Shown in pieces: positions 16,598-25,388 of a stretch of DNA of 64,000 nucleotides. The stretch is from Halomonas halocynthiae DSM 14573. Lineage in GTDB: Bacteria > Pseudomonadota > Gammaproteobacteria > Pseudomonadales > Halomonadaceae. The notes below the pieces were generated by a model. The model was not told the DNA's origin. It was given only the letters and a program-made list of their open reading frames with translations, and made no database searches. The number at the start of each line of letters is the position of its first letter. Position 1 is the stretch's first letter. The position numbers and the translations under genes are program-made. The stretch is taken from positions 124,001 through 188,000 of the forward strand of contig NZ_KE384440.1 of the NCBI RefSeq assembly GCF_000425725.1. The letters run 5' to 3'.

Positions 16598-17095
16598 ATG
16601 AAGCGCCGCCAGTTTTTAAGCATAGTGGGTACAGTAGGTTTAGTGACAGCGCTGCCAGGCGTAGTGAGTGCGCGGCCCAAACTGAACTTGTCACCCGCCC
16701 CGAGCATTGACAAACTTGAGCTATCCGATGATGAGTGGCGTGAGCGTTTGAGTGAAGCGCGCTATGAAATACTGCGCGAGGCGAGCACAGAGCCTGCTGG
16801 GTCGAGCCCGCTCGATAAAGAAACGCGTCATGGAGAATACCGCTGTGCGGGTTGTGATCTGGTACTGTTTAACAGTGACATGAAGTATGACTCCGGTACG
16901 GGTTGGCCGAGCTTTTTTACCCACGTGGAAGGACATTTGTTGACTGAGCGCGATTTTGTACTACTGATTCCACGTACGGAGTATCACTGCGCCCGCTGCG
17001 GTGGTCATCAAGGTCACGTTTTCGAGGACGGTCCAGAGCCTACGGGGTTGCGCTGGTGTAACAATGGCTTGGCACTGACGTTTGTCCCAAGCTAA
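16598..17095 (+). CDS. msrB: peptide-methionine (R)-S-oxide reductase, Tat-exported
   Basis: A 165-residue MsrB that reduces the R epimer of methionine sulfoxide. Zinc ligands are Cys83/Cys86 (CAGC) and Cys131/Cys134 (CARC). The substrate motif GWPSF is present, and the catalytic Cys is Cys154 in RWCNNG, where most MsrB have RYCxNS. The N-terminus MKRRQFLSIVGTVGL followed by a hydrophobic run and VSA looks like a twin-arginine signal peptide, so the enzyme probably acts in the periplasm. ATG 16598 has GGGAG at good spacing; the upstream ATG 16583 overlaps that site. The gene stands alone between pckA and bdhA. Confidence 0.88.
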   Translation: MKRRQFLSIVGTVGLVTALPGVVSARPKLNLSPAPSIDKLELSDDEWRERLSEARYEILREASTEPAGSSPLDKETRHGEYRCAGCDLVLFNSDMKYDSGTGWPSFFTHVEGHLLTERDFVLLIPRTEYHCARCGGHQGHVFEDGPEPTGLRWCNNGLALTFVPS

Positions 17096-17194
17096 AGGCA
17101 ATTTGATTGTTGACGCTATCGCAGCCCAGCTGCTGGATGAGGTCGTTTTTGATCATCTTGGTAACACGGTTACCGCTTAAAGGGAGTAAGAATC

Positions 17195-17977
17195 ATGGCG
17201 CGTTTTGATAGTAAAGTTGGATTGATTACCGGATCTGCCAGCGGCATTGGCAAGAAAATTGCCATGCGTTTTGCCGCCGAAGGCGGTATTCCCATTATTG
17301 CTGATCTTAATCTAGATGCTGCAAAGGCTACCGCAGAAGAGATCAAGGCAACTGGTGCGGATGCCTTCGCGGTAGAAATGAATGTCACTGATGAAGATCA
17401 GGTGGAAAAGGCAGTCAATGAGGCTGTTGCCAAGTATGGCAAGATTGATATTCTTATCAGTAATGCGGGCATTCAAACAGTACACCCGCTGGTAGATTTC
17501 CCGTTTAGTGACTGGAAAAAGATGCTGTCAATTCATCTTGATGGTGCTTTTTTGACTACCCGTGCTTGCCTTAAGCATATGTACAACGCCAATTATGGTC
17601 GTGTTATTTACATGGGCTCGGTGCACTCCAAGGAGGCGTCGAAGCTTAAAGCGCCTTATGTTACTGCCAAGCATGGTCTGATTGGTCTTTGTAAGGTCTT
17701 GGCCAAGGAGGGCGCTGAGCATAATGTAACAGCGAATGTGGTCTGTCCGGGGTTTGTGCGTACACCGCTGGTCGATAAGCAAATTCCTGAGCAGGCGAAG
17801 GAGCTGGGCATCACCGAAGAGGAAGTAATCAAGGATGTCATGCTTAAGGAAACGGTAGACGCTGAGTTTACTACTACCGACGACGTAGCTGATGCGGTGT
17901 TGTTTTTTGCGGGTGCTGAAAGCAATGTTATGACGGGGCAGTCGCTGGTTGTCAGCCACGGCTGGTTCATGCAGTAA
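17195..17977 (+). CDS. bdhA: 3-hydroxybutyrate dehydrogenase (SDR family)
   Basis: A 260-residue short-chain dehydrogenase converting D-3-hydroxybutyrate and NAD to acetoacetate, a step in breakdown of polyhydroxybutyrate or ketone bodies. It shows the cofactor motif TGSASGIG at 12-19, NAG at 90-92, catalytic Ser142, and Tyr155/Lys159 in YVTAK. The C-terminal block [21 protein letters not shown] is diagnostic of this subfamily within the SDRs. AAGGGAG precedes the ATG. A strong terminator follows, and the convergent neighbour is an acyl-CoA ligase that may act in the same metabolism. Confidence 0.92.
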   Translation: MARFDSKVGLITGSASGIGKKIAMRFAAEGGIPIIADLNLDAAKATAEEIKATGADAFAVEMNVTDEDQVEKAVNEAVAKYGKIDILISNAGIQTVHPLVDFPFSDWKKMLSIHLDGAFLTTRACLKHMYNANYGRVIYMGSVHSKEASKLKAPYVTAKHGLIGLCKVLAKEGAEHNVTANVVCPGFVRTPLVDKQIPEQAKELGITEEEVIKDVMLKETVDAEFTTTDDVADAVLFFAGAESNVMTGQSLVVSHGWFMQ

Positions 17978-18011
17978 GCGATTAGCCGTCGCAAGCGGCG
18001 TAATGAAATAA

Positions 18012-18041
18012 AAAACGGGAAGGCATTGCCTTCCCGTTTTT
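18012..18041. terminator. bidirectional terminator between bdhA and the acyl-CoA ligase
   Basis: A 13-bp perfect stem AAAACGGGAAGGC-ATT-GCCTTCCCGTTTT has A and T runs on both sides, so it can stop transcription from either strand. Confidence 0.9.
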
Positions 18042-18062
18042 GTGCGCGGTTTTTCCAATTTT

Positions 18063-19772
18063 TTAGGACTTTACGTCGGGAAAGTCGTCCTCAAAGAATT
18101 CCAGCTCACCACGTTGCTCATCAACTTTATCGGCTTCCGATTGGCGCAGTTCGACTCGGCGGATTTTTCCGGAAATGGTCTTAGGCAGGTCGGCAAACTC
18201 CAAACGACGAATACGCTTATAAGGGGCCAACCGCTCGCGGGTGAAGACGAAAATGTCTCGGGCGAGTTCGGCGCTGGGCTCGAAGCCGGCGGCTGGAATG
18301 ATATAAGCTTTCGGGACCGATGTGCGCACGGGGTCAGGACTTGGCACAATAGCTGCTTCGCCCACGGCAGGATGCTCAATCAGTACGCTTTCCAACTCAA
18401 AAGGACTGATGCGGTAATCTGACGCTTTGAACACATCATCAGCACGGCCAACATAAGTGATATAGCCGTCATCATCGATACTGGCGACGTCGCCAGTACG
18501 ATAATAGCCGCCAAACATGGCTTCTTTGGTGCGCTCGGGGTCGCCTGCATAGCCAGACATTAACCCAGCCGGGTGCTTATCTCCCAGTGCTAGGGCTACT
18601 TCGCCCTCACTGCATGGATTACCTTCAGCGTTGAGCATGGCGACGTGATAGCCGGGCAGGGGGCGGCCCATGGAGCCGGGCTTGAGCGGCTGACCTGGCG
18701 AATTGCCAATTTGGCAGGTGGTCTCGGTTTGGCCGAAGCCGTCACGAATCGTTAACCCCCACGCGTTTTTGACCTGTTCAATGACCTCTGGATTAAGCGG
18801 CTCACCTGCGCCGACGATATCGCGCAAGGCAACATGATACGCCTTAAGGTCTTGCTGAATCAGTAAGCGCCATACGGTGGGTGGGGCACATAGCGTAGTG
18901 ATTTGGTAGTGCTCTAATACCTTGAGCAGAGCTGGAGCGTCGAAGCGCTCGTAGTTATAAAGAAACACGCATGCGCCAGCATTCCAGGGCGCGAAAAAGC
19001 AGCTCCAAGCGTGTTTTGCCCAGCCTGGTGAGCTGATGTTGAGATGGCGGTCGCCTTTCTGTAGGCCGATCCAATACATGGTGGAGAGGTGCCCCACCGG
19101 ATACGATTGATGCGTGTGAGTGACTAGCTTAGGTTTGGACGTGGTGCCAGAGGTGAAATACAGGAGTATTGGGTCGTCGGCCTGAGTAGTCCCGTCGGCG
19201 GTAAAGCGACTATCGCTTTGATGTGATTCAGAAAAATCATGCCATCCCGTTGCTGCGCCACCAACGCTGATACGCGTCAGGTTGGCATCGATGTCATCGA
19301 ATTTGCCTAAGTGAGAGTGGCCGATGATCAAGTGCTTGACGCCACCGCGGCTGATGCGGTCGTCGAGGTCCTCAGGCGTTAGTAACGTTGTGGCAGGGAT
19401 CAGCACAGCGCCGAGCTTGATGGCAGCAAGCATAACCTCCCACAGTGGCACTTCGTTACCAAGCATCAGTAGGATACGGTCGCCACGCTGGATACCTAGC
19501 CCTCGCAGCCAGTTGGCCGTCTGGTTGGAGCGTTGTGATAACTCAGCAAAGCTCAAACGTGTTTCGCTGCCGTTTTCCTCAACAATCCACAGCGCTGGCG
19601 CATCGTTATCTTTGGCCATGGGGTCGAAGTAGTCTAATGCCCAATTAAATTCGGTGAAGCGCGGCCAGCGAAATTCCCGATAAGCTGTCGCATAGTCCTC
19701 ACGGTGAGCCTGCAGAAAGTCACGGGCTTGCACAAACTGTGCGACATCCGGCGCTGTCGATGTGTTGCTCAT
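18063..19772 (-). CDS. AMP-forming acyl-CoA synthetase
   Basis: A 569-residue ligase of the adenylate-forming superfamily. The P-loop-like motif YFTSGTTSKPKLV is at about residue 215, GFGQTET at about 345, YRTGDVASIDDDGYI with the hinge near 440, and the C-terminal catalytic lysine motif PKTISGKIRR. It activates a carboxylic acid to its CoA thioester with ATP; the look is closest to the medium-chain/acetyl class. Convergence with bdhA suggests a short-chain or hydroxy-acid substrate, but that is inference. The C-terminal tail after the lysine motif is unusually acidic. Confidence 0.87.
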   Translation of the reverse strand: MSNTSTAPDVAQFVQARDFLQAHREDYATAYREFRWPRFTEFNWALDYFDPMAKDNDAPALWIVEENGSETRLSFAELSQRSNQTANWLRGLGIQRGDRILLMLGNEVPLWEVMLAAIKLGAVLIPATTLLTPEDLDDRISRGGVKHLIIGHSHLGKFDDIDANLTRISVGGAATGWHDFSESHQSDSRFTADGTTQADDPILLYFTSGTTSKPKLVTHTHQSYPVGHLSTMYWIGLQKGDRHLNISSPGWAKHAWSCFFAPWNAGACVFLYNYERFDAPALLKVLEHYQITTLCAPPTVWRLLIQQDLKAYHVALRDIVGAGEPLNPEVIEQVKNAWGLTIRDGFGQTETTCQIGNSPGQPLKPGSMGRPLPGYHVAMLNAEGNPCSEGEVALALGDKHPAGLMSGYAGDPERTKEAMFGGYYRTGDVASIDDDGYITYVGRADDVFKASDYRISPFELESVLIEHPAVGEAAIVPSPDPVRTSVPKAYIIPAAGFEPSAELARDIFVFTRERLAPYKRIRRLEFADLPKTISGKIRRVELRQSEADKVDEQRGELEFFEDDFPDVKS

Positions 19773-19846
19773 GTTTGGAATCCTTTTTACGTTGTCATTT
19801 GTTATTTGAAACAGGCGATTCAGACAGATAGGGAAAAAATTCAGAA

Positions 19847-19858
19847 ATTGTCAACAAT
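19847..19858 (-). promoter_or_regulatory. possible promoter/operator of the acyl-CoA ligase
   Basis: ATTGTCAACAAT has perfect 5-bp arms. On the minus strand it contains a consensus TTGACA -35 box directed at the ligase gene. A wider inverted repeat, AGACAGATA (19822-19830) and TATCTGTCT (19876-19884), flanks it symmetrically. No good -10 box is obvious at the right distance. Confidence 0.35.
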
Positions 19859-19995
19859 GTGGCTGAAAGTAAAAGTATCTGTCTCTGGGTGGTGCTGACA
19901 ACGCGACGAAAGTCGTCATGTTGGAGGTGCGTGGCTCAGCGGAGTGTTTGTGGTACCTTGTCGCGATACTTCGTATCTGTATCGGCAAGGACCTC

Positions 19996-22380
19996 ATGGA
20001 CGTACAAGCCAAAATTATCACCCGTCTCGCTGAAGAGCTCGGCGTTCGCCCCGCGCAGGTCGCGGCGACTGTGGAACTGCTTGATGGAGGGGCGACGGTG
20101 CCCTTCATTGCTCGTTATCGTAAGGAAGTGACTGGTGCGCTCGATGATATCCAGCTACGTAACTTACATGAGCGACTGGGGTATTTGCGCGAGTTGGAGG
20201 AGCGTCGCGATGCGGTGCTGGCCAGCATCGACGAACAAGGCAAGTTGACCGATGCGCTGGCGGGGATGATTCGTGATGCTGATACCAAGCAACGGCTGGA
20301 AGATCTTTACCTGCCGTATCGAAAAAAGCGCCGCACTAAAGCGCAGATTGCCCGTGAAGCTGGCTTGGAGCCGCTAGCTGATTCGTTGCTGGCTGATCCG
20401 ATGCTGGACCCTGAAAGCGAGGCCGCGACTTACCTGCGGGCGGCCGAGGGTGATGTTCCCGCCATTGAAGATGCCAAGGCGGCACTTGATGGGGCCAAAC
20501 AAATTCTGATGGAACGTTTCGCTGAAGACCCAGAGCTGGTTGGACAACTGCGGGAGCGTCTCTGGGGTGAGGGTGAGCTGAGTTCGCGTCTTATCGCGGG
20601 TAAGGCTCAGGAAGGCGCCAAATTTTCTGATTACTTCGAACACGATGAAGTTTTGGCTAAGGTGCCGTCGCATCGTGCCCTGGCGATGTTTCGTGGCCGT
20701 AATGAGGGCGTGTTAGCGCTGACGTTACGGCTGCCTGGCGAAGATGAGGCGCCAATTCACCCCGCCCAGGTTGCCATTGCACGCCATTTTAGCATTCGTG
20801 ATGAGCAGCGTCCGGCAGATCGCTGGTTGGCAGAGGTAGTGCGTTGGACCTGGCGGGTTAAACTCTACACGCACCTTGAAACCGAGCTGATGGGGCGCCT
20901 GCGAGAGCGTGCCGAAATTGACGCTATTGACGTATTTGCCGCCAACCTCAAAGACCTGTTGTTGGCTGCCCCTGCGGGTGCCAAGACGACGCTGGCTATC
21001 GACCCAGGGCTGCGCACAGGCTGCAAAGTCGCGGTGGTAGATGCTACCGGCCGCTATTTGGATGAAACAGCAATTTTTCCTCATGCCCCGCGCAATCAAT
21101 GGAATGAGTCGCTAGCGACTCTGGCGCGTCTGGTCGAGCGCCACGACGTGGCGCTGATAGCGGTAGGTAATGGTACCGCCAGTCGTGAGACGGATCGTTT
21201 GGCCGGTGAGCTGGTTAAGCTTGTGGCAGGCAACCGTGTATTGTCCAAAGTTATGGTGTCGGAAGCGGGAGCGTCAGTGTATTCGGCATCTGAGTATGCC
21301 TCGCGCGAACTACCGGACCTGGATGTCACTGTGCGCGGTGCCGTATCTATTGCGCGTCGGCTACAGGACCCGTTGGCTGAGCTGGTTAAGATTGAGCCCA
21401 AGTCCATTGGTGTCGGCCAGTATCAGCATGATGTGTCTCAGGTGCAGTTGTCGCGCAGCCTAGAAGCGGTCATTGAAGACTGTGTTAATGCCGTGGGCGT
21501 TGATCTTAATATGGCCTCTTCAGCACTGCTGTCACGAGTGGCTGGCCTGAACCCTGGGCTTGCTGAAAATATTGTGGCACGTCGCGATGCCGAGGGAGCG
21601 TTTCGCTCACGCCGGCAGTTGTTGGAGGTCAGCCGCTTAGGCCCTAAAACCTTTGAGCAGTGCGCGGGCTTTCTGCGTATCATGAACGGCGATAACCCGC
21701 TAGATGCTAGCGCAGTGCACCCTGAGGCTTATCCGCTGGTAGAAACGATTGCCAAGCGCAGTCAGCGGGAGCTAGGCAGTCTGATTGGTGATAGCGCGAC
21801 GCTTAAAACGCTCAAGCCTGAAGACTTTACCGATGAACGTTTCGGCGTGCTCACGGTCAGCGATATTCTTGCTGAACTTGATAAACCCGGGCGTGACCCA
21901 CGGCCTGAGTTTAAAGCGGCGGAGTTTCGTGAGGGGGTTGAAACCCTCAACGACTTAGAACCGGGCATGGTGCTGGAAGGTAGCGTCACCAACGTGACTC
22001 ACTTTGGTGCTTTTGTTGATATCGGTGTTCACCAGGATGGACTGGTGCATATTTCGGCCTTGTCTGAGCGTTTTATTGACGACCCGCGCACAGTGGTCAA
22101 GGCTGGTGATATTGTCACTGTTAAGGTAATGAGTGTTGACATTGCGCGAGGGAGAGTCGGGCTGTCCATGCGTCTGAATGATCAGCCCGACGTACCCGCT
22201 GCTCAGAATGCAACAGATGCCGGCCAGGGAGAAAACAGTCGCCCGGCGCGTCGTCATGGCCAGTCACGTAACAAGGGGAGTGATGGCCAAGGAAAGAAAG
22301 CTCAGCATAAAGAACAGCAGGGCGGTAATTCGCTGGGTGCCTTGGGTGCGGCACTACTTAAAGCCAGAGAGGGTAAGTAG
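19996..22380 (+). CDS. tex: Tex-family transcription accessory protein
   Basis: A 794-residue RNA-binding protein of the Tex family. In order it has the N-terminal helical part ([28 protein letters not shown]), a YqgF/RNase H-like domain ([22 protein letters not shown], about 330-450), helix-hairpin-helix motifs ([32 protein letters not shown]) and an S1 domain (about 650-720, [17 protein letters not shown]). The tail is basic and Gln/Gly-rich. Tex helps transcript processing and tolerance of transcription stalls. ATG 19996 is preferred, with AAGGA five bases before it; upstream starts add non-homologous residues. Confidence 0.93.
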   Translation: MDVQAKIITRLAEELGVRPAQVAATVELLDGGATVPFIARYRKEVTGALDDIQLRNLHERLGYLRELEERRDAVLASIDEQGKLTDALAGMIRDADTKQRLEDLYLPYRKKRRTKAQIAREAGLEPLADSLLADPMLDPESEAATYLRAAEGDVPAIEDAKAALDGAKQILMERFAEDPELVGQLRERLWGEGELSSRLIAGKAQEGAKFSDYFEHDEVLAKVPSHRALAMFRGRNEGVLALTLRLPGEDEAPIHPAQVAIARHFSIRDEQRPADRWLAEVVRWTWRVKLYTHLETELMGRLRERAEIDAIDVFAANLKDLLLAAPAGAKTTLAIDPGLRTGCKVAVVDATGRYLDETAIFPHAPRNQWNESLATLARLVERHDVALIAVGNGTASRETDRLAGELVKLVAGNRVLSKVMVSEAGASVYSASEYASRELPDLDVTVRGAVSIARRLQDPLAELVKIEPKSIGVGQYQHDVSQVQLSRSLEAVIEDCVNAVGVDLNMASSALLSRVAGLNPGLAENIVARRDAEGAFRSRRQLLEVSRLGPKTFEQCAGFLRIMNGDNPLDASAVHPEAYPLVETIAKRSQRELGSLIGDSATLKTLKPEDFTDERFGVLTVSDILAELDKPGRDPRPEFKAAEFREGVETLNDLEPGMVLEGSVTNVTHFGAFVDIGVHQDGLVHISALSERFIDDPRTVVKAGDIVTVKVMSVDIARGRVGLSMRLNDQPDVPAAQNATDAGQGENSRPARRHGQSRNKGSDGQGKKAQHKEQQGGNSLGALGAALLKAREGK

Positions 22381-22489
22381 TCCTGCGTGCAACACGTTTG
22401 CTCAATGGGATGACTGGCTCTTTCAGGGTGGGCTCTGGTGCCTAGAATAAAATGTGATGCCGGCGTGGTGCCGGTGTCCCTGATACGGG

Positions 22490-24121
22490 ATGTTTCACTT
22501 GTCTGAATCACTTACAGCTCTGCTCAAACAGCTTCGTGAGCCGGCGCAGCAAGGGCGCCTTGGCCGGTTGGAACGAGGTATTGAAAAGGAAGGTTTACGG
22601 GTTGATGCTGACGCGCGCGTTGCCCAGAGTCCTCATGCAAAGGGGTTAGGGTCTAAGTTGACGCACCCCTACATCACAACGGACTATTCAGAAGCCCTGT
22701 TGGAGTTCGTGACGCCAGTATTCAGCACGCCAGAAGAGGCGCTGGACTTTCTGACTGAGCTGCATCGCTTTACCTATCGTCAGATTGGAGACGAAAGCAT
22801 CTGGCCAGCCAGTATGCCTGCACGATTAAATGGTAATGATAGTGTGCCGATTGCCGATTATGGCTCATCCAATAGCGGGCGTATGAAGCATGTGTATCGC
22901 AAGGGGCTGGATCTGCGCTATGGCCGGATCATGCAGTCGATTGCGGGGGTGCATTACAATGTTTCATTGCCAGATAGCTTCTGGGATCGCCTGTATGAGA
23001 TCGATGGGCGTAATGATCTTTCCATGCAGGACTATCGCTCGGCACGGTATTTCGACTTGATTCGAAATTTCCGCCGCCATAGCTGGTTGTTGCTGTACCT
23101 GTTCGGCGCCTCGCCAGCGTTGGATACCAGCTTCCTGCCCAGTGGCTGTGTGCCGGAAGGACTAGAGCGTCATGGTAAGCACACGCTAATTTCGCGCTAT
23201 GCCACTAGTCTGCGAATGTCGGACTTAGGCTATCAGAATAAAGTGCAGGCACAGATCAAAATTTGCTTCAATTCGCTGTCAAATTTTGTCAATACGCTAC
23301 GTCATGCAACTACCGCCGCCTGGCCTGCCTATGCCGCCAAAGGCGTGCAGGTTGATGGCGATTGGCGTCAGCTAAATGCCAGTATCTTGCAGATTGAAAA
23401 TGAGTATTACAGTGATATTCGGCCTAAGCGTGTCACTCGACGAGGTGAGACCCCCAGCCAGGCGCTGGAATGCGGCGGCGTAGAGTACATTGAAGTGCGC
23501 TGCTTGGATTTAGACCCTTTTGATGTGCGCGGTATTAATGCCACGCGCTGTCGTTTTGTCGACATGTTTGTGGCTTGGTGTTTGCTGTCAGAAAGCCCAT
23601 GGATTTCTGATCAGGAATGCGAGCACCTCGATGACAATCGTCGGCTAGTGGTGAACCGTGGTCGTGATCCTGAACTGCGTCTGGAGCATAATGGTCACAA
23701 ACGCAGTATTGCCGACTGGGGCGGCGACATTTTTGCGGAGATGAAAGAAGTGGCAGCGCTGTTGGATATTGAAGAGCAGGGCAGCCCTCACCAAAATGCG
23801 CTGGCCGAGCTAGCACCGTTACTGGACAACCCCGAGCTGACACCGTCAGGGAAGTACCTCGAAAAGCTGCTGGAAAATAATAGTGAGTTTTCCGATTTGG
23901 CTTATGCTGAAGCGCGTCGCCAAGCCGAGCAGTTGGCATCACAGCCTTCCAATTCATCGCGTCAGGCTGAATTTGCCGCCTTGGTTGAGCGTTCTGAGCA
24001 GCAACAAAAGGACATTGAAGCGGCGGACACGCAAGGTTTTGATGAATTCATGCAGGACTACTTTATGCGTGCGAACAAATCGTGCGCGACTGTCATTCGG
24101 GAGACAGGGGGCAGGCAATGA
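22490..24121 (+). CDS. gshA: glutamate-cysteine ligase
   Basis: A 543-residue enzyme of the proteobacterial type 1 class; it joins L-glutamate and cysteine with ATP in the first step of glutathione synthesis. Seen are RGIEKEGLRVD (ATP/Mg site), THPYITTDYSEALLEFVTP, QSIAGVHYNVS and the GGVEYIEVRCLDLDPF block. ATG 22490 gives the full length; a TTG at 22499 has a GGGA at better distance and cannot be excluded. The stop overlaps the dsbB start (ATGA), linking glutathione and disulfide-bond genes in one transcript. Confidence 0.94.
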   Translation: MFHLSESLTALLKQLREPAQQGRLGRLERGIEKEGLRVDADARVAQSPHAKGLGSKLTHPYITTDYSEALLEFVTPVFSTPEEALDFLTELHRFTYRQIGDESIWPASMPARLNGNDSVPIADYGSSNSGRMKHVYRKGLDLRYGRIMQSIAGVHYNVSLPDSFWDRLYEIDGRNDLSMQDYRSARYFDLIRNFRRHSWLLLYLFGASPALDTSFLPSGCVPEGLERHGKHTLISRYATSLRMSDLGYQNKVQAQIKICFNSLSNFVNTLRHATTAAWPAYAAKGVQVDGDWRQLNASILQIENEYYSDIRPKRVTRRGETPSQALECGGVEYIEVRCLDLDPFDVRGINATRCRFVDMFVAWCLLSESPWISDQECEHLDDNRRLVVNRGRDPELRLEHNGHKRSIADWGGDIFAEMKEVAALLDIEEQGSPHQNALAELAPLLDNPELTPSGKYLEKLLENNSEFSDLAYAEARRQAEQLASQPSNSSRQAEFAALVERSEQQQKDIEAADTQGFDEFMQDYFMRANKSCATVIRETGGRQ

Positions 24122-24675
24122 TGCTGGAAGATCTTAGAGAAATGAGTGTGCGTTGCTGGGCACTGATGGGCTTGGCGTTTTGCATATTGATGATGGCTGT
24201 GGCGCTTGGTCTGGAGCATCTCGCCGATTTGGCACCTTGCTCATTATGCATTTTTCAGCGTGTGGCCGTGTTGGGCGCCGCTCTAGTGTTTGCTATAGCG
24301 GCAATTCATAACCCGGAAGGGCGCGGGGGAGCCTTTGTTTATGGCTCATTGGGGTTGTTAGCAGCGGGGAGCGGTGTGGCCTTGGCATGGCGCCATCTGT
24401 GGTTACAGTCGTTGCCGGCTGACGAGGTACCTAGTTGCGGCCCGCCGCTGGATTACATGATGGAAATGCTGCCGTTACAGCAGGTCATTAGCCAAGTACT
24501 GACCGCCTCGGGTGAGTGTGCTGTTGTTAGTTTGCGCTTCCTTGGTCTGTCGCTATCCGGATGGACCCTGGTTGGTTTTGTGGTGCTGGCGCTGTTACCG
24601 TTGGGTATGTTGTTGCGTTTGATTCAAGGTCGTCGTAGCGGGTATCGCTGGATGAATACACCCCCTGCTGACTGA
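24118..24675 (+). CDS. dsbB: disulfide bond formation protein DsbB
   Basis: A 185-residue inner-membrane quinone reductase that reoxidises DsbA. It has four membrane helices and both redox pairs: Cys41/Cys44 in APCSLC of the first periplasmic loop and Cys107/Cys134 in the second (PSCGPP and GECAVV). This spacing closely follows E. coli DsbB. ATG 24118 overlaps the gshA stop; ATG 24121 directly after it is an equally possible start. A purine-rich AGGGGGCAGG precedes both. Confidence 0.93.
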   Translation: MMLEDLREMSVRCWALMGLAFCILMMAVALGLEHLADLAPCSLCIFQRVAVLGAALVFAIAAIHNPEGRGGAFVYGSLGLLAAGSGVALAWRHLWLQSLPADEVPSCGPPLDYMMEMLPLQQVISQVLTASGECAVVSLRFLGLSLSGWTLVGFVVLALLPLGMLLRLIQGRRSGYRWMNTPPAD

Positions 24676-24743
24676 TCAGGTTATCGTAACATCGGGGTCT
24701 GCTGGCGCGGATTGGCTGGCCTTGGTATTTGTGGAGAACAGTC

Positions 24744-25220
24744 ATGCTTGAGAAATGCGAAACAGCGCAAGAGCGCTGGGGCGGCGTCCATCAGCTGGTT
24801 GATCACTGGTTGATACAGCGCCGCTCATTATTGGTGAGCTTCAAGGCACTAAATGACGCCTGTGATGCCAATATGGAAACACCCATCAAGCCATATATTG
24901 ACGAGTTCAGTCAGTTGCTGATGGACTATGTTAGTTCGGGGCATTTCACGGTTTACCTTCAGTTGGCTAAAGAAGCCGAGGCGTTTGGGGATACCCAAGC
25001 GCTGGCGTTAGCCAGTCGCCTGCTTGAGAGACTGGACATGTCGACTGAGCTGGTGTTGGCATTTGATGAAGATTACGACACGCCAGCAAGCTGTGAGCGC
25101 AACTTAAATCGGTTGCCAGCCTGGATAGAACGCCTGACCAAAGGTCTGAGTGAGCGCTTTGAGCTAGAGGATGAGCTGATAGCCCGGCTGCACGACACCC
25201 ACACACCCTCAGCAGAGTAG
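24744..25220 (+). CDS. rsd: Rsd/AlgQ family anti-sigma-70 regulator
   Basis: A 158-residue helical protein of the Rsd/AlgQ family. Recognised features are QERWGGVHQLVDHWLIQRR near the N-terminus, the FKAL segment and LLMDYVSSGHFTVYLQL. Rsd binds the housekeeping sigma factor in stationary phase and favours alternative sigma factors; AlgQ also affects alginate and siderophore genes in Pseudomonas. ATG 24744 has GGAG seven bases upstream; the GTG at 24729 overlaps that site. The adjacent upstream gene is dsbB, as in several Pseudomonas genomes (from memory). Confidence 0.88.
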   Translation: MLEKCETAQERWGGVHQLVDHWLIQRRSLLVSFKALNDACDANMETPIKPYIDEFSQLLMDYVSSGHFTVYLQLAKEAEAFGDTQALALASRLLERLDMSTELVLAFDEDYDTPASCERNLNRLPAWIERLTKGLSERFELEDELIARLHDTHTPSAE

Positions 25221-25230
25221 CGCACGCTGG

Positions 25231-25260
25231 CGGTTTTGTGCAGAGCGGTTTTGTGCAGAG
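25231..25260. repeat. tandem duplication of 15 bases
   Basis: CGGTTTTGTGCAGAG occurs twice in direct succession (25231-25245 and 25246-25260), immediately after rsd. It is a perfect duplication and probably a recent slippage event. Confidence 0.9.
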
Positions 25261-25265
25261 TCTCG

Positions 25266-25283
25266 GCAGGCCTCGTGGCCTGC
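25266..25283. terminator. hairpin between convergent rsd and RND pump gene
   Basis: A perfect 7-bp G/C-rich stem GCAGGCC-TCGT-GGCCTGC lies between the two stop codons. There is no T run on either side. Confidence 0.5.
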
Positions 25284-25388
25284 ATCGCCTGATAAACGCG
25301 AGTTCTCAAATGGGGCGCTTATTTGTCGATAGGCGATGATCGCGTGAGATGATCGCGCAAAAGGGACCGCTGGGTATCGTGGTTAATT

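Noticed and set aside
17528..18058. Minus-strand open frame opposite bdhA
   Set aside because: Crosses the strong bidirectional terminator and has no domain; shadow frame.
22460..22476. CCGGC-GTGGT-GCCGG hairpin before gshA as a tex terminator
   Set aside because: Only five pairs and no T run; too weak to call.
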